Shown one piece after another: positions 1-10,300 of a DNA stretch of 64,000 nucleotides. The stretch is from an uncultured Aquimarina sp. (lineage in GTDB: Bacteria > Bacteroidota > Bacteroidia > Flavobacteriales > Flavobacteriaceae). The position numbers and the translations under genes are program-made. Where the stretch lies: contig CANNFM010000013.1 of assembly GCA_947503835.1 (NCBI GenBank), positions 1-64,000 on the forward strand, written 5' to 3'. Numbering within the stretch: position 1 is the stretch's first letter; the number at the start of each line of letters is the position of its first letter. The notes below the pieces were generated by a model that saw only the letters and a program-made list of their open reading frames with translations, was not told the origin of the DNA and ran no database searches.

Positions 1-3000
1 GTACACCCGGTAATGGTATTGGTGGCGGTAACGATGTATTCTCCTTCTGCGGTTACGTTCACGGGATTTTCACCATCAGTAAACCCAGTCCAGCTAAAAG
101 TGACATTGGGATTAAGTGTTGTGGAAGTTGCCGTTAAGGTTACCTGTGTATTATCACAAGTAATCGTACCATCTGCAGTTGCGGTAAACTCAGGAGTGCT
201 AGTTTCCTGGATCACCGTTACAGTTGCAGATCCTGTACATCCTGTGTCATTCGTTACATTTAATGTATACTCTCCGGGTTCACTCACATTGATTACTGCT
301 GTATTTGCTGTAAAACCATTAGGACCGGTCCAGGCGTAAGTGACATTGCTTGCCGAAGATGTTCCTGTTATGGTTACTGAATTGGTAGTACAGTTAAGTA
401 CCCCATCTACAGAAGCAGTCACATCGATACTTGCTTGCTGCGATGTTTCCGTAACCTTTACATCATCAAAATAGTACAACTCGCCAGAAGCTGTAGTTCT
501 GGATTTAACTATGATTTGTAGACTATTCCCATTTAGCGATCCTATCGATACCGTTGCTCCAGCCGTACTGTTGTTATTTATAGATCCGGAATTTTTACTA
601 AAACGAATCTTTTCTCCACCATCTAGTCTATAATACACATCTATAAAGTCAAGTTTTGATCCGCAATTTTCCATATCCCCCTTACTAAAGAGATCCAGGG
701 ATATTTTCACATTGTTTTTACCGGAAATATCGATAGACTCAGAGGTCCATATTCCTTTTTTGTCCTTTCCTGTGTTTTCAACGAGAAATCGATTATTGTT
801 AACATGAAAATTCCCCGAACTTGAATTTTGCGTAGTCCAACTTGTCGTCCCTGAATCAGAGGTTGTTCCATCAGGTAAATTAAATTCTTCTAACCAAATA
901 TTGGTTTCGATACTATTAGAGGATACTACATTTACCAGAAAGGATGATGTACATCCGTTGTTTGGATCTGTTACCATTAAAGTGTAGCTTCCTGCTTTGT
1001 TTACGGTTGGATTTTGCAATGTTGAACTGAAGTTATCGGGTCCTGTCCAGCTATAGGTTACATTTGGTGTGGTAGAATTACCAAATAATGTAACCGAAGC
1101 TGTAGAACAACTTAGTGTACCACTCACAGAAGCCGATACATCAGGCAGGGTAGTTTCCTGGATCACAGTTACAGTTGCAGATCCTGTACATCCAGTGTCA
1201 TTGGTTACATTTAATGTATACTCTCCGGGTTCACTCACATTGATTACTGCTGTATTTGCTGTAAAACCATCGGGGCCTGTCCAGGCATAAGTGACATTGC
1301 TTACTGAAGATGCTCCGGTTATGGTTACTGAATTGATAGTGCAGGTAAGTACCCCATCTACTGAAGCGGTTGCATCAATACTACCTTGACGTGTTTCTGT
1401 AACTTTTACATCATCAAAATAGTACAACTCGCCAGAAGCTGTAGTTCTGGATTTAACTATGATTTGTAGACTATTCCCATTGAGCGATCCTATCGATACC
1501 GTTGCTCCAGCCGTACTGTTGTTATTTATAGATCCGGAATTTTTACTAAAACGAATCTTTTCTCCACCATCTAGTCTATAATACACATCTATAAAGTCAA
1601 GTTTTGATCCACTAGTTTCCATATCACCCTTACTGAAGAGATCCAGGGATATTTTCACATTGTTTTTATCGGAAATATCGATAGACTCAGAGGTCCATAT
1701 TCCTTTTTTGTCCTTTCCTGTGTTTTCAACGAGAAATCGATTATTGTTAACATGAAAATTCCCCGAACTTGAATTTTGCGTAGTCCAACTTGTCGTCCCT
1801 GAATCAGAGGTTGTTCCATTAGACAAATTAAATTCTTCTAGCCAAATATTGGTTTCGGCACTACTAGAGGATACTACATTTACCAGAAAAGATGATGTAC
1901 ATCCGGTGTTTGGATCTGTTACCACTAAAGTGTAGCTTCCTGCCTTGTTTACGGTTGGATTTTGCAATGTTGAGCTAAAGTTATCGGGTCCTGTCCAGCT
2001 ATAGGTTACATTTGGTGTGGTAGAATTACCAGATAACGTGACCGAAGCTGTAGAACAATTTAATGTACCACTCACAGAAGCCGATATATCAGGCGGGGTA
2101 GTTTCCTGGATCACAGTTACAGTTGTAGATCCTTTACATTCTGTATTATTAGTTACATGTAATATGTACTCCCCGGGGTCACTTACATTGATTACAGCTG
2201 TATTTGCTGTAAAATCATTAGGGCCGGTCCAGGAATAAGTGACATTGCTTGCTGAAGATGCTCCGGTTACGGTTACTGAATTGATAGTACAGGTAAGCAC
2301 CTCATTTACTGAAGCGGTTGCATCAATACTTCCCCGACGTGTTTCTGCAACCTTTACATTATCAAAATAATAGAATTCACCAGAAGCTGTTGTTCTGGAT
2401 TTAACTATGATTTGTAAACTATTCCCATTGAGCGATCCTATTGATACTGTTGCACCAGCCGTACTGTTGTTATTTATGGATCCGGAATTTTTACTAAAAC
2501 GAATCTTTTCTTCACCATCTAATTTGTAATACACGTCTATGAAGTCGAGATTAGATCCACTAGTTTCCATATCGCCTTTACTGAAGAGATCCAGGGATAT
2601 TTTTACATCGTTTTTACCGGAAATATTGATGGCTTCAGAGGTCCATATTCCTTTTTTATCTTTTCCGGTGTCCTCAACGAGAAATCGATTATTGTTGACA
2701 TGAAAATTCCCCGAACTTGAATTTTGTGTAGTCCAACTTGTGGTTCCTGAATCAGAGGTTGTTCCATTAGACAAATTAAATCTTTCTAACCAAATATTGG
2801 TTTCAATGCTATCTGAGGATACTACATTTACCAGATAGGATGATGTACATCCGTTCGGATTTGCTACCACTAATTTGTAGCTTCCTGCTTTATTTACGGT
2901 TGGGTTTTGTGATGTTGAGCTGAAGTTATCGGGTCCTGTCCAGCGATAGGTTACATTTGGTGTGGTAGAATTACCCAATAATGTGACCGAAGCTGTAGAA

Positions 3001-3782
3001 CAACTTAGCGGACCACTCACAGAAGCTGATACATTGGGTGGATTAGTTTCCGCGGTAACCTTTACATTATCAAAATAGTAAAACTCACCAGAAGCTGTTG
3101 TTCTGGATTTAACTATGATTTGTAGATTATTCCCATTGAGCGAGCCCTTCGATACCGTGGCTCCAGAACTACTGTTGTCATTTATGGATCCGGAATTTTT
3201 ACTAAAACGAATTTTTTCTCCACCATCTAGTCTATAATAGACATCTATAAAGTCAAGATTAGATCCACTAGTTTCCATATCGCCCTTACTGAAGAGGTCC
3301 AGTGATATTTTTACATTATTTTTACCGGAAATATCGATAGCTTCAGAGGTCCATATTCCTTTTTTATCTTTTCCTGTATTTTCAACGAGAAATCGATTAT
3401 TGTTGACATGAAAATTCCCCGAACTTGAATTTTGTGTAGTCCAACTTGTGGTTCCTGAATCTGATGTTGTTCCATTGGACCAATTAAATTTTTCCAGCCA
3501 TATGGTCTCCGTACAGTTTGTAGTTAAAAAAATCTTGGAAAGGCGTATTTTTTCGTTTCCAATATTCTCTGTAAGCTGGTTATGGGTCGACTTTATATAA
3601 AAAAAATCCTTATTACTATCATTATGATACCAGCTCATGTCGCTTGAATAAGAAGTAGTTTCATCTATCAATCCGTGAAAATTCTCTTTAATTATTAAAT
3701 ATTCAGGATTTGCCTTCGTTTGAATAGTCAATAGCCATATGGCTATTGATAGTGTAAGTGGTTTTAGGTAATTTGTTATCAT
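1..3782 (-). CDS. Giant repetitive secreted surface protein, C-terminal part missing (runs off window)
   Basis: The frame is open from an ATG at 3782 to the window edge (about 1260 codons), so only the N-terminal part is visible. It starts with a signal-peptide-like stretch (MITNYLKPLTLSIAIWLLTI). Four near-identical copies of a beta-sandwich module resembling CBM or MAM domains follow, at roughly 3050-3500, 2340-2830, 1395-1880 and 440-930. Each runs from a W-E-x-F-N-x-S-N-G-T-T motif to Y-Y-F-D-N-V-K-V-T. Between them lie Ig/PKD-like domains of the SprB type, each ending with a G-x-Y-x-V-x-x-x-N-x-x-G-C pattern. The last two full repeats are 948 bp apart. This architecture is typical of T9SS-exported adhesins of gliding flavobacteria. 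No C-terminal sorting domain is visible because the gene is cut. Adhesin function is an inference. Confidence 0.85.
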   Translation of the reverse strand, partial: MITNYLKPLTLSIAIWLLTIQTKANPEYLIIKENFHGLIDETTSYSSDMSWYHNDSNKDFFYIKSTHNQLTENIGNEKIRLSKIFLTTNCTETIWLEKFNWSNGTTSDSGTTSWTTQNSSSGNFHVNNNRFLVENTGKDKKGIWTSEAIDISGKNNVKISLDLFSKGDMETSGSNLDFIDVYYRLDGGEKIRFSKNSGSINDNSSSGATVSKGSLNGNNLQIIVKSRTTASGEFYYFDNVKVTAETNPPNVSASVSGPLSCSTASVTLLGNSTTPNVTYRWTGPDNFSSTSQNPTVNKAGSYKLVVANPNGCTSSYLVNVVSSDSIETNIWLERFNLSNGTTSDSGTTSWTTQNSSSGNFHVNNNRFLVEDTGKDKKGIWTSEAINISGKNDVKISLDLFSKGDMETSGSNLDFIDVYYKLDGEEKIRFSKNSGSINNNSTAGATVSIGSLNGNSLQIIVKSRTTASGEFYYFDNVKVAETRRGSIDATASVNEVLTCTINSVTVTGASSASNVTYSWTGPNDFTANTAVINVSDPGEYILHVTNNTECKGSTTVTVIQETTPPDISASVSGTLNCSTASVTLSGNSTTPNVTYSWTGPDNFSSTLQNPTVNKAGSYTLVVTDPNTGCTSSFLVNVVSSSSAETNIWLEEFNLSNGTTSDSGTTSWTTQNSSSGNFHVNNNRFLVENTGKDKKGIWTSESIDISDKNNVKISLDLFSKGDMETSGSKLDFIDVYYRLDGGEKIRFSKNSGSINNNSTAGATVSIGSLNGNSLQIIVKSRTTASGELYYFDDVKVTETRQGSIDATASVDGVLTCTINSVTITGASSVSNVTYAWTGPDGFTANTAVINVSEPGEYTLNVTNDTGCTGSATVTVIQETTLPDVSASVSGTLSCSTASVTLFGNSTTPNVTYSWTGPDNFSSTLQNPTVNKAGSYTLMVTDPNNGCTSSFLVNVVSSNSIETNIWLEEFNLPDGTTSDSGTTSWTTQNSSSGNFHVNNNRFLVENTGKDKKGIWTSESIDISGKNNVKISLDLFSKGDMENCGSKLDFIDVYYRLDGGEKIRFSKNSGSINNNSTAGATVSIGSLNGNSLQIIVKSRTTASGELYYFDDVKVTETSQQASIDVTASVDGVLNCTTNSVTITGTSSASNVTYAWTGPNGFTANTAVINVSEPGEYTLNVTNDTGCTGSATVTVIQETSTPEFTATADGTITCDNTQVTLTATSTTLNPNVTFSWTGFTDGENPVNVTAEGEYIVTATNTITGC

Positions 3783-4148
3783 TTTTGTTGGGTTGTTTAG
3801 TTTAGAAAAAAATTGATGTTAATAGTATCTTACATTTGCCAAGTTATTTGTAATGTTTTTTTAGATTAAAATTCCAAGATCAAAATGAAATGGAATAAAT
3901 ATTTGTCTGTATCTACTTCATAAATAGTTGGTTTTGATGTTTTTATTTACGAACTCACCCTCCATGAAGACAAGCTTTACATACTAATCTATCCTGTCTG
4001 ATCACCAGGTAGGCTGGTTGTAGACAAGTTTTGCTGTTTTTTACTACTGTAGCTAGGGCTATGCTATAAATGGCTTCATTATTATGCAAAAGCACTCCCG
4101 GTAGCTATTAGGATCGACTGAAAACAAAAGGTCAAGAGGAGTTCAGTA
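3783..4148. other. Intergenic region upstream of the giant surface gene
   Basis: This 366-bp AT-rich stretch lies between the start of the repeat protein and the stop of the OmpA-like gene. I see no ORF of convincing length and no strong hairpin with a T-run. It should hold the promoter of the repeat gene and the 3' end of the upstream operon, but I could not assign a Bacteroidota-type -33/-7 promoter with confidence. Confidence 0.4.
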
Positions 4149-6371
4149 TTACTCGATAATAATAAATTCACTTCTCCTGTTTTTTTGATGCTCTTCTTCT
4201 GTACAAGGAATACCATCTCCACAATCATTGAATAATCTTCTTTCTCCATAAGCTTTACCTCTTATACGTCGCCAGTTAATACCTCCTTTTTCTGTAATAT
4301 ACCGTAGCGTAGCTCTCATTCTTCTTACACTTAATAGTTTGTTGTACCAATAACTGGATCTACTATCGGCGTGCCCATGAGTTTCCATTTTCATAGTTGG
4401 ATAAATATTCATTAGTTCTATGACTTTTGCTAAACCTGTTTCCACTTCTGGTTGTATTTCTTCAGAGTTTAGCTTAAAGTGAATTGGCATTGGGACTACC
4501 ATCATTAACCTAAGTTTTTCTTCTCTTTTTACAGCTTCCTTAGGTACTCCTTCAGCACTCAATTGGTATTCAGGAATTCCATTATCAATAAAATATTGCT
4601 TGATTACTTCTGCCCGGTTTTTGGATAATTCAATAGCATCACTATCCACATAGGACTTTATATCTGTATGCACTCTTGGATATCGTTTCATTAAAGAGAT
4701 TATTTTATCCAATCCATCCTTCGATTTTGGTAAAATTCTAGTAGAGGCATCATCAAAATGTATAGGATCTACTATCATTTCAAAATCGAAAGCATTTTCG
4801 AATACGACAGGGGCTTTATATTCTTTTTCAAGTGTAATGGGTTTTTCATATACCTCGGCAAACTCTGCCTTGTCTATAATATGCTCATAAGGCTTGTATC
4901 CGGTTTTATTTACTTTAATTATATATGCATTTTTTAATTCTTTATTAGACGAAAAAAGATAATTGCCTTTATCGTATGAAGTCTCCTCTTGAATAATATT
5001 GTTTTCACTATCATAAATGGTTATTGTAGCATCATTTATGGCTTCATATGTATTATTGTCTTTGATCGTGCCCAATACAGTAGTCAAGTCAAAACTTTTT
5101 ATGGGTATTAATTCATGTAAACTATAAATATCGTCGCTTCCTTTTCCTCCATCTCTATTAGAGGAAAAATATCCCTTTTCAGTTTCTGTATTAATTATAA
5201 AAGCAAAATCGTCTTTAGGGCTATTTATTGGTCTACCTACGTTTATTATTTCTAAAGGTGAAGTGGTTATTTTTGTAACAAAAATGTCTAATCCTCCTAA
5301 CCCGGGATGTCCATTAGAGGCAAAATATAATTCATCATAAGTTATAAATGGAAACGTTTCTTTTCCCTCGGTATTAATCTCGTTACCCAAATTAATTGGT
5401 GCACCAAAACTTCCGTCCTCATATATTGTAACAGAATAAATATCAGACATCCCAAACCCTCCTGGCATATCAGAAGAAAAGTATAAGGTTTTTCCATCGG
5501 GGCTTATTGATGGGTGAGAAGTGGAATAGTTGTTATCGTTAAAAGGCAAATCTTCAGGAGGTGTCCAGTTTCCTTCGGAATTTTTGAAGGATCGATATAT
5601 TTTTAACCGGACCATTCTACTTTTATTGTCAATGTCATGGTTTCGTGTAAAGTAGATGGTGTTTCCGTCATTAGTGAATGCCGGTGTAGCTTCATGAAAC
5701 TTTGTGCTTAATTCTTTTGAAAACTGTTTTGGATCGGATATGCTGTTTGTTTCTGGGTCGTATTTTGCCTGATATAGTTGTAAGAATGATTCTTCGGTCC
5801 ATTTGTGTATTCTTTTATTAAAAAGTAAGGTGTCTCTTGAAGAACTAAAGACGATAAAGTCTTGGTAGAATGCTGCTCCAAAATCAGTGAAATTAGAATT
5901 GATAGGTGAATTTTCTATTTCATATCTTCCAGATTGGTATTCAATTCGCTTGAGATAATCTCTTTTATTATCAAATAGATTGGCACGTTGATCGTTTGGT
6001 TTTGCGAGCAGGAGCTGATCCATATAGTTGTTAGATCCAGTATAATCTTGTATAGATTTCAGACATAGAGCATACCTGAAAAAATATTCGGACTCTACCT
6101 GATTGGGATAAGATTCTATAAATTCTTTATACCATTTTTCAGCATTTTCTGGCTGTCCATTAAGATAATAGCTATCTCCCAGGTTTTTCAAAGTTTCTGC
6201 ATTTCGATACTTTCGTTCTATTACTTTAAGGTATGCATCCTGAGCACTAACATATTTATGTTGATCAAACATCTTATTAGCAATATTTAGTATTCTTTGT
6301 TGCGCTAGTCCAGGCCATCCTGAAAGGGATATAATCAAAACAATAATTGAGGTATGTACTATTTTTTTCAT
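4149..6371 (-). CDS. OmpA-family protein with TPR and WD40-like (PD40) repeats, T9SS type B partner
   Basis: The 740-aa protein has an N-terminal signal peptide (cleavage after about residue 24). TPR-like repeats follow at about 25-120, then a PD40 beta-propeller region at about 150-420 with repeated SPDGKTLYFSS-like blades. A carboxypeptidase-regulatory-like domain lies at about 430-515, and two OmpA-like peptidoglycan-binding modules lie at the C-terminus. The first OmpA-like module (about 535-620) is degenerate. The second (about 630-740) keeps the core of the fold and ends with N-R-R-S-E-F. This combination is typical of OmpA-family proteins encoded after PorP/SprF genes in flavobacteria. 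It starts 16 bp after the PorP/SprF gene and is surely co-transcribed with it. The likely role is anchoring an outer-membrane or secretion complex to the cell wall. Confidence 0.88.
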   Translation of the reverse strand: MKKIVHTSIIVLIISLSGWPGLAQQRILNIANKMFDQHKYVSAQDAYLKVIERKYRNAETLKNLGDSYYLNGQPENAEKWYKEFIESYPNQVESEYFFRYALCLKSIQDYTGSNNYMDQLLLAKPNDQRANLFDNKRDYLKRIEYQSGRYEIENSPINSNFTDFGAAFYQDFIVFSSSRDTLLFNKRIHKWTEESFLQLYQAKYDPETNSISDPKQFSKELSTKFHEATPAFTNDGNTIYFTRNHDIDNKSRMVRLKIYRSFKNSEGNWTPPEDLPFNDNNYSTSHPSISPDGKTLYFSSDMPGGFGMSDIYSVTIYEDGSFGAPINLGNEINTEGKETFPFITYDELYFASNGHPGLGGLDIFVTKITTSPLEIINVGRPINSPKDDFAFIINTETEKGYFSSNRDGGKGSDDIYSLHELIPIKSFDLTTVLGTIKDNNTYEAINDATITIYDSENNIIQEETSYDKGNYLFSSNKELKNAYIIKVNKTGYKPYEHIIDKAEFAEVYEKPITLEKEYKAPVVFENAFDFEMIVDPIHFDDASTRILPKSKDGLDKIISLMKRYPRVHTDIKSYVDSDAIELSKNRAEVIKQYFIDNGIPEYQLSAEGVPKEAVKREEKLRLMMVVPMPIHFKLNSEEIQPEVETGLAKVIELMNIYPTMKMETHGHADSRSSYWYNKLLSVRRMRATLRYITEKGGINWRRIRGKAYGERRLFNDCGDGIPCTEEEHQKNRRSEFIIIE

Positions 6372-6387
6372 CTGTTTATCGAATTAA

Positions 6388-7341
6388 TTAAAAGAATCTC
6401 GGGGTTATAAATTGATGATAAATACTTTTTAACTCAAAACGTAGTATCGCTTCATAAGATCCATTATTAAAGCGTGTTTGTCCTAGTTCAGTAATTTCGT
6501 GGTCATAAGAAAAACCTATCATCAAACCTTCTGTAATCTGAAATCCTGCAATAGCACTAAAAGCTTCACTCCATCGATAAGCTGCTCCCAGCGTAAATTT
6601 GTCATTGAATAGAAAATTGGCAGATACGTCAAGCTGTATTGGACTTCCCGAAATATATTTTGTTAATAGTGCAGGTTTAAATTTTATAAATGGCATCATT
6701 TCGAAGACATAACCCATTATTATATAATAATTAATACGTTCTTTTGCGAGAACACTTACCTGATTATCAATGCTTGATAATAGTTTTTTATTAAAATGGT
6801 TGGTTTCTAGTAGATTAGGAGTGCTAATACCTGTGTAAAAGCGATTTGTACGATAATAAAATCCTAATCCTACATTAGGGCTAAATCTATTATTAATATC
6901 ATTTTCAAGTAAAGAATCATCAGCATTAAACCTTCTTAAGGTTACTAAATCTACATTTAGTAAGTTACCCCCGGCATTTAATCCAAAACTTAATTTGCCA
7001 ACATCAGATAAGGGGATTGTATAGGAAACACTTGCATTAAAATTGGTTTCATTAATTGCTCCAATGGCGTCATTTATAATAGATAACCCTAAACCTAGTC
7101 TATTCTTTTCGTTTATTGGAGAATTTAGTGTAAGTGTTTGTGTGCTGGGAGCGCCGTCTAGTCCTACCCATTGGGTACGATATAGTCCCATAATACTTAG
7201 CACCCCTCTGCTACCAGCATAGGCAGGGTTGAAACTAATTGTATTATACATGTATTGTGTATACTGACTGTCTTGTTGTCCATAATTTAAAAAAGGAATA
7301 AAACAAGTAATTATGGATATGAGGAGTAATAATTTTTTCAT
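6388..7341 (-). CDS. PorP/SprF family type IX secretion outer-membrane protein
   Basis: The 317-aa protein has a signal peptide ending near residue 21 (NYGQQDSQYTQYMYNTISFN). The start of the mature protein, QxxQYMYN followed by NPAYAGSRG, is the hallmark of the PorP/SprF family. The remainder alternates beta strands as expected for an outer-membrane barrel. In the family, such proteins cooperate with the T9SS to export or attach a specific large type B cargo, usually encoded directly upstream. Here that cargo is the 1637-aa adhesin 56 bp away. Family assignment is strong; pairing with that adhesin is inferred from gene order. Confidence 0.92.
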   Translation of the reverse strand: MKKLLLLISIITCFIPFLNYGQQDSQYTQYMYNTISFNPAYAGSRGVLSIMGLYRTQWVGLDGAPSTQTLTLNSPINEKNRLGLGLSIINDAIGAINETNFNASVSYTIPLSDVGKLSFGLNAGGNLLNVDLVTLRRFNADDSLLENDINNRFSPNVGLGFYYRTNRFYTGISTPNLLETNHFNKKLLSSIDNQVSVLAKERINYYIIMGYVFEMMPFIKFKPALLTKYISGSPIQLDVSANFLFNDKFTLGAAYRWSEAFSAIAGFQITEGLMIGFSYDHEITELGQTRFNNGSYEAILRFELKSIYHQFITPRFF

Positions 7342-7397
7342 AGACTATTATTGTTGTTTGTGTGATACCAGAAAAAATATGTGGAAGACATATTTTT

Positions 7398-10300
7398 TTA
7401 GTTGATATGTAGATATCCAGATTTATAGGTTAAGGCTCCAATTGCGTTTTGGTATTGTAAAGTAAAAAAATAGGCTCCCGTGGGTAGTACTTCCTTTTTA
7501 CCCTTAGCAATTCCTTTAAATAAAGGAACCCCTGTTTGTTCATAGCTGTCTGTTTCAAAAACTTTAGCACCCCAACGATTATAGATAATAATAGTATTGT
7601 TTGGGAATTTTGCTAGTCCAGAAATTCTAAATTCATCATTCTGCCCATCTCCATTTGGAGTGATCACCTCATAAATTATCAATTCATCTTCATTTATAAG
7701 CTCGGTGATTGTGGGATCTTCACCATCACCATCACCATCATCATCAATATTGAGGTCATTATTAGGGTCATCAGAAAAATCAATGATCTCCATATCCATA
7801 GGGTCTAGACCAGTAACAAAGGCCTGATTTGTAACACTACCCGTTAGAATATCATTTTCAGTCAATTCATATATTGCTGTGAATGTTGAGTCATCTATTT
7901 CACCTGAAGCAAGATCAATTGATTCTCCATTTAGAACAATCCCCGGCAGAGGATCAGTAAGGGTGATATTTCTAATGGTTTCACTACCATTATTTTCAAT
8001 ACTGAATGTATATAGTATTTGATCTCCTGTATTTAATGTACCATCATTATTTGTATCCTCATACGTACCGATTTTTGACAATGCCAAATTAGGATTTGGC
8101 GCAACATCATCATCAGTTATGTTGGCGGTAGCTGAATTATTTGATACATTGATGCTCCCGATATTTGGTGCCGATATGGTGGCAATGATTGTTTCCAGGG
8201 GTTCTACTTCGGTATCGTCGATTACCGGAATGGTCACTACCACATTGGTGCCTCCATTGGCTATGGAGAATGTAGTTACATTAGTATAATCTATTCCGTT
8301 TGTGGCAGTACCGGTAAGCGTTATTGTTCCTGTAATGGGAGCTCCTGTCTGATTGGTTACCCCATTATCTAAACTTACCGTAAAAGCTGCATCCGAAGTT
8401 CCTTCGATTGCATCTACCGGCGATCCAATAGAAATGGTTAATGATGCACCGTCATCATCGGTTATGGTGGCCGTATCAAGATTATTTGTTATGTTGATAC
8501 CTCCAATACTTGGTGCCGATATGGTGGCAATGATTGTTTCCAGGGGTTCTACTTCGGTATCATCGATTACCTGAATGGTTACTACCACATTGGTAGCTCC
8601 ATTGGCTATTGAAAATGTAGTTACATTGGTATAATCTGTTCCGTTGGTTGCAGTACCGGTAAGTATAAGTGTTCCAGTAATGGGGGATCCTGTCTGATTT
8701 GTTACCCCATTATCTAGACTTACTGTAAAAGCTGCATCCGAAGTTCCTTCGACTGCATCTACCGGCGACCCAATAGAAATGGTTAACGATGCACTGTCGT
8801 CATCTGTTATGGTTGCTGTATCAGCATTATTTGTAGTATTTATGCTCCCGATACTTGGTGCCGATATGGTAGCGATAACCGTTTCTAGCAGTTCTACCTC
8901 GGTATCGTCAAGTACTGGAATGGTCACTACCACATTGGTATCTCCATTGGCTATGGAGAATGTAGTCACATTGGTATAATCTGCGCCGTTTGTGGCTGTA
9001 CCGGTAAGCGTGATTGTTCCTGTAATGGGCGCTCCGGTGGTATTGATTGTTCCTCCATCAATACTTACAGTAAATGTAGCATTAGAAGTTCCTTCGATAG
9101 CGTCTGTTGTCTTGCTAATGGAATAGGTGAGTGCTGCACCGTCATCATCGGTTATGGTCGCAGTATCAGCATTATTTGTTGCATTGATGCTCCCAATACT
9201 TGGTACCGATATGGTGGCAATGATTGTTTCCAGGGGTTCTATCTCGGTATCGTCTAATACTGGGATGATTACTACAACATTACTATTTCCATTTGCTATA
9301 GAGAATGTAGTTACATCGGTATAATCTGCTCCGTTGGTAGCGGTACCGGTAAGTGTGAGTGTTCCGGTAATAGGGGCTCCCGTCGCATTGGTCAACCCAT
9401 TATCTAAACTTATTGTAAAAGCTGCATCAGAAGTTCCTTCGACAGCATCTACAGCCGATCCAATAGAAATGGTTAACGATGCACTATCATCATCAGTTAT
9501 GGTTGCAGTATCAGCATTATTTGCTGCATTGATGTCTCCTGTATTTGGTGCCGATATGGTGGCAATGATAGTTTCTAATAGTTCTACTTCGGTATCGTCA
9601 AGTACCGGAATGGTCACTACCACATTGTTATCCCCATTAGCGATGGAAAATGTAGTTACATTGGTATAATCTGCGCCGTTGGTGGCAGTACCGGTAAGCG
9701 TTATTGTTCCTGTAATGGGCGCTCCGGTGGTATTGATTGTTCCTCCATCAATACTAACGGTAAATGTAGCATTAGAAGTTCCTTCGATAGCATCTGTTGT
9801 TTTGGTAATGGAATAGGCCAGCAATGACGAACAGCCCAGCATATCTCCATTAATAGTCCATAAATCGGTATTTATTAACTCGTTTCGCTCATTTCCGGCC
9901 AAACAGTACGTCAATCCATCGGCTCCTAAGGTAACTCCACTTATTACATTTTGACTTTCCCATCCTATTAATGTGGCATCATAGTTTTGTGTTGATAAAC
10001 CAGAATTAGATAGGGCATCTACCATTGATGATACCAAACTGATATCCCAACCTCCAATATTTTGATTGAATGCAATTGCATTGTTAAACATATTGGACAT
10101 ATTGATTACAGCACTGGTATTCCAGTTACTAATATTTTGATTAAATAGGGTTGCATTATTAAACATTGCACTCATATCTGTTACAGTACTAGTATCCCAA
10201 CTAGTAACCGAACTGCTAATATTCTGATTGAATGCCACTGCATCGCTAAACATGTTCGACATATTGAGCACGTTGCTGGTATTCCAATTACTGATATTCT

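Noticed and set aside
13..2238. Plus-strand frames of 73-108 codons with near-identical products
   Set aside because: They are antisense to the repeated Ig-like domains of the large minus-strand gene.
8353..9669. Several open frames of 65-111 codons on the plus strand, all similar to one another
   Set aside because: They are antisense frames of the repeated Calx-beta coding sequence and owe their similarity to it.
7900..9830. Regular repeats of about 310 bp that could suggest a repeat array
   Set aside because: They code in one frame for the Calx-beta domains of the adhesin; there are no short identical repeats with unique spacers, so this is not a CRISPR array.
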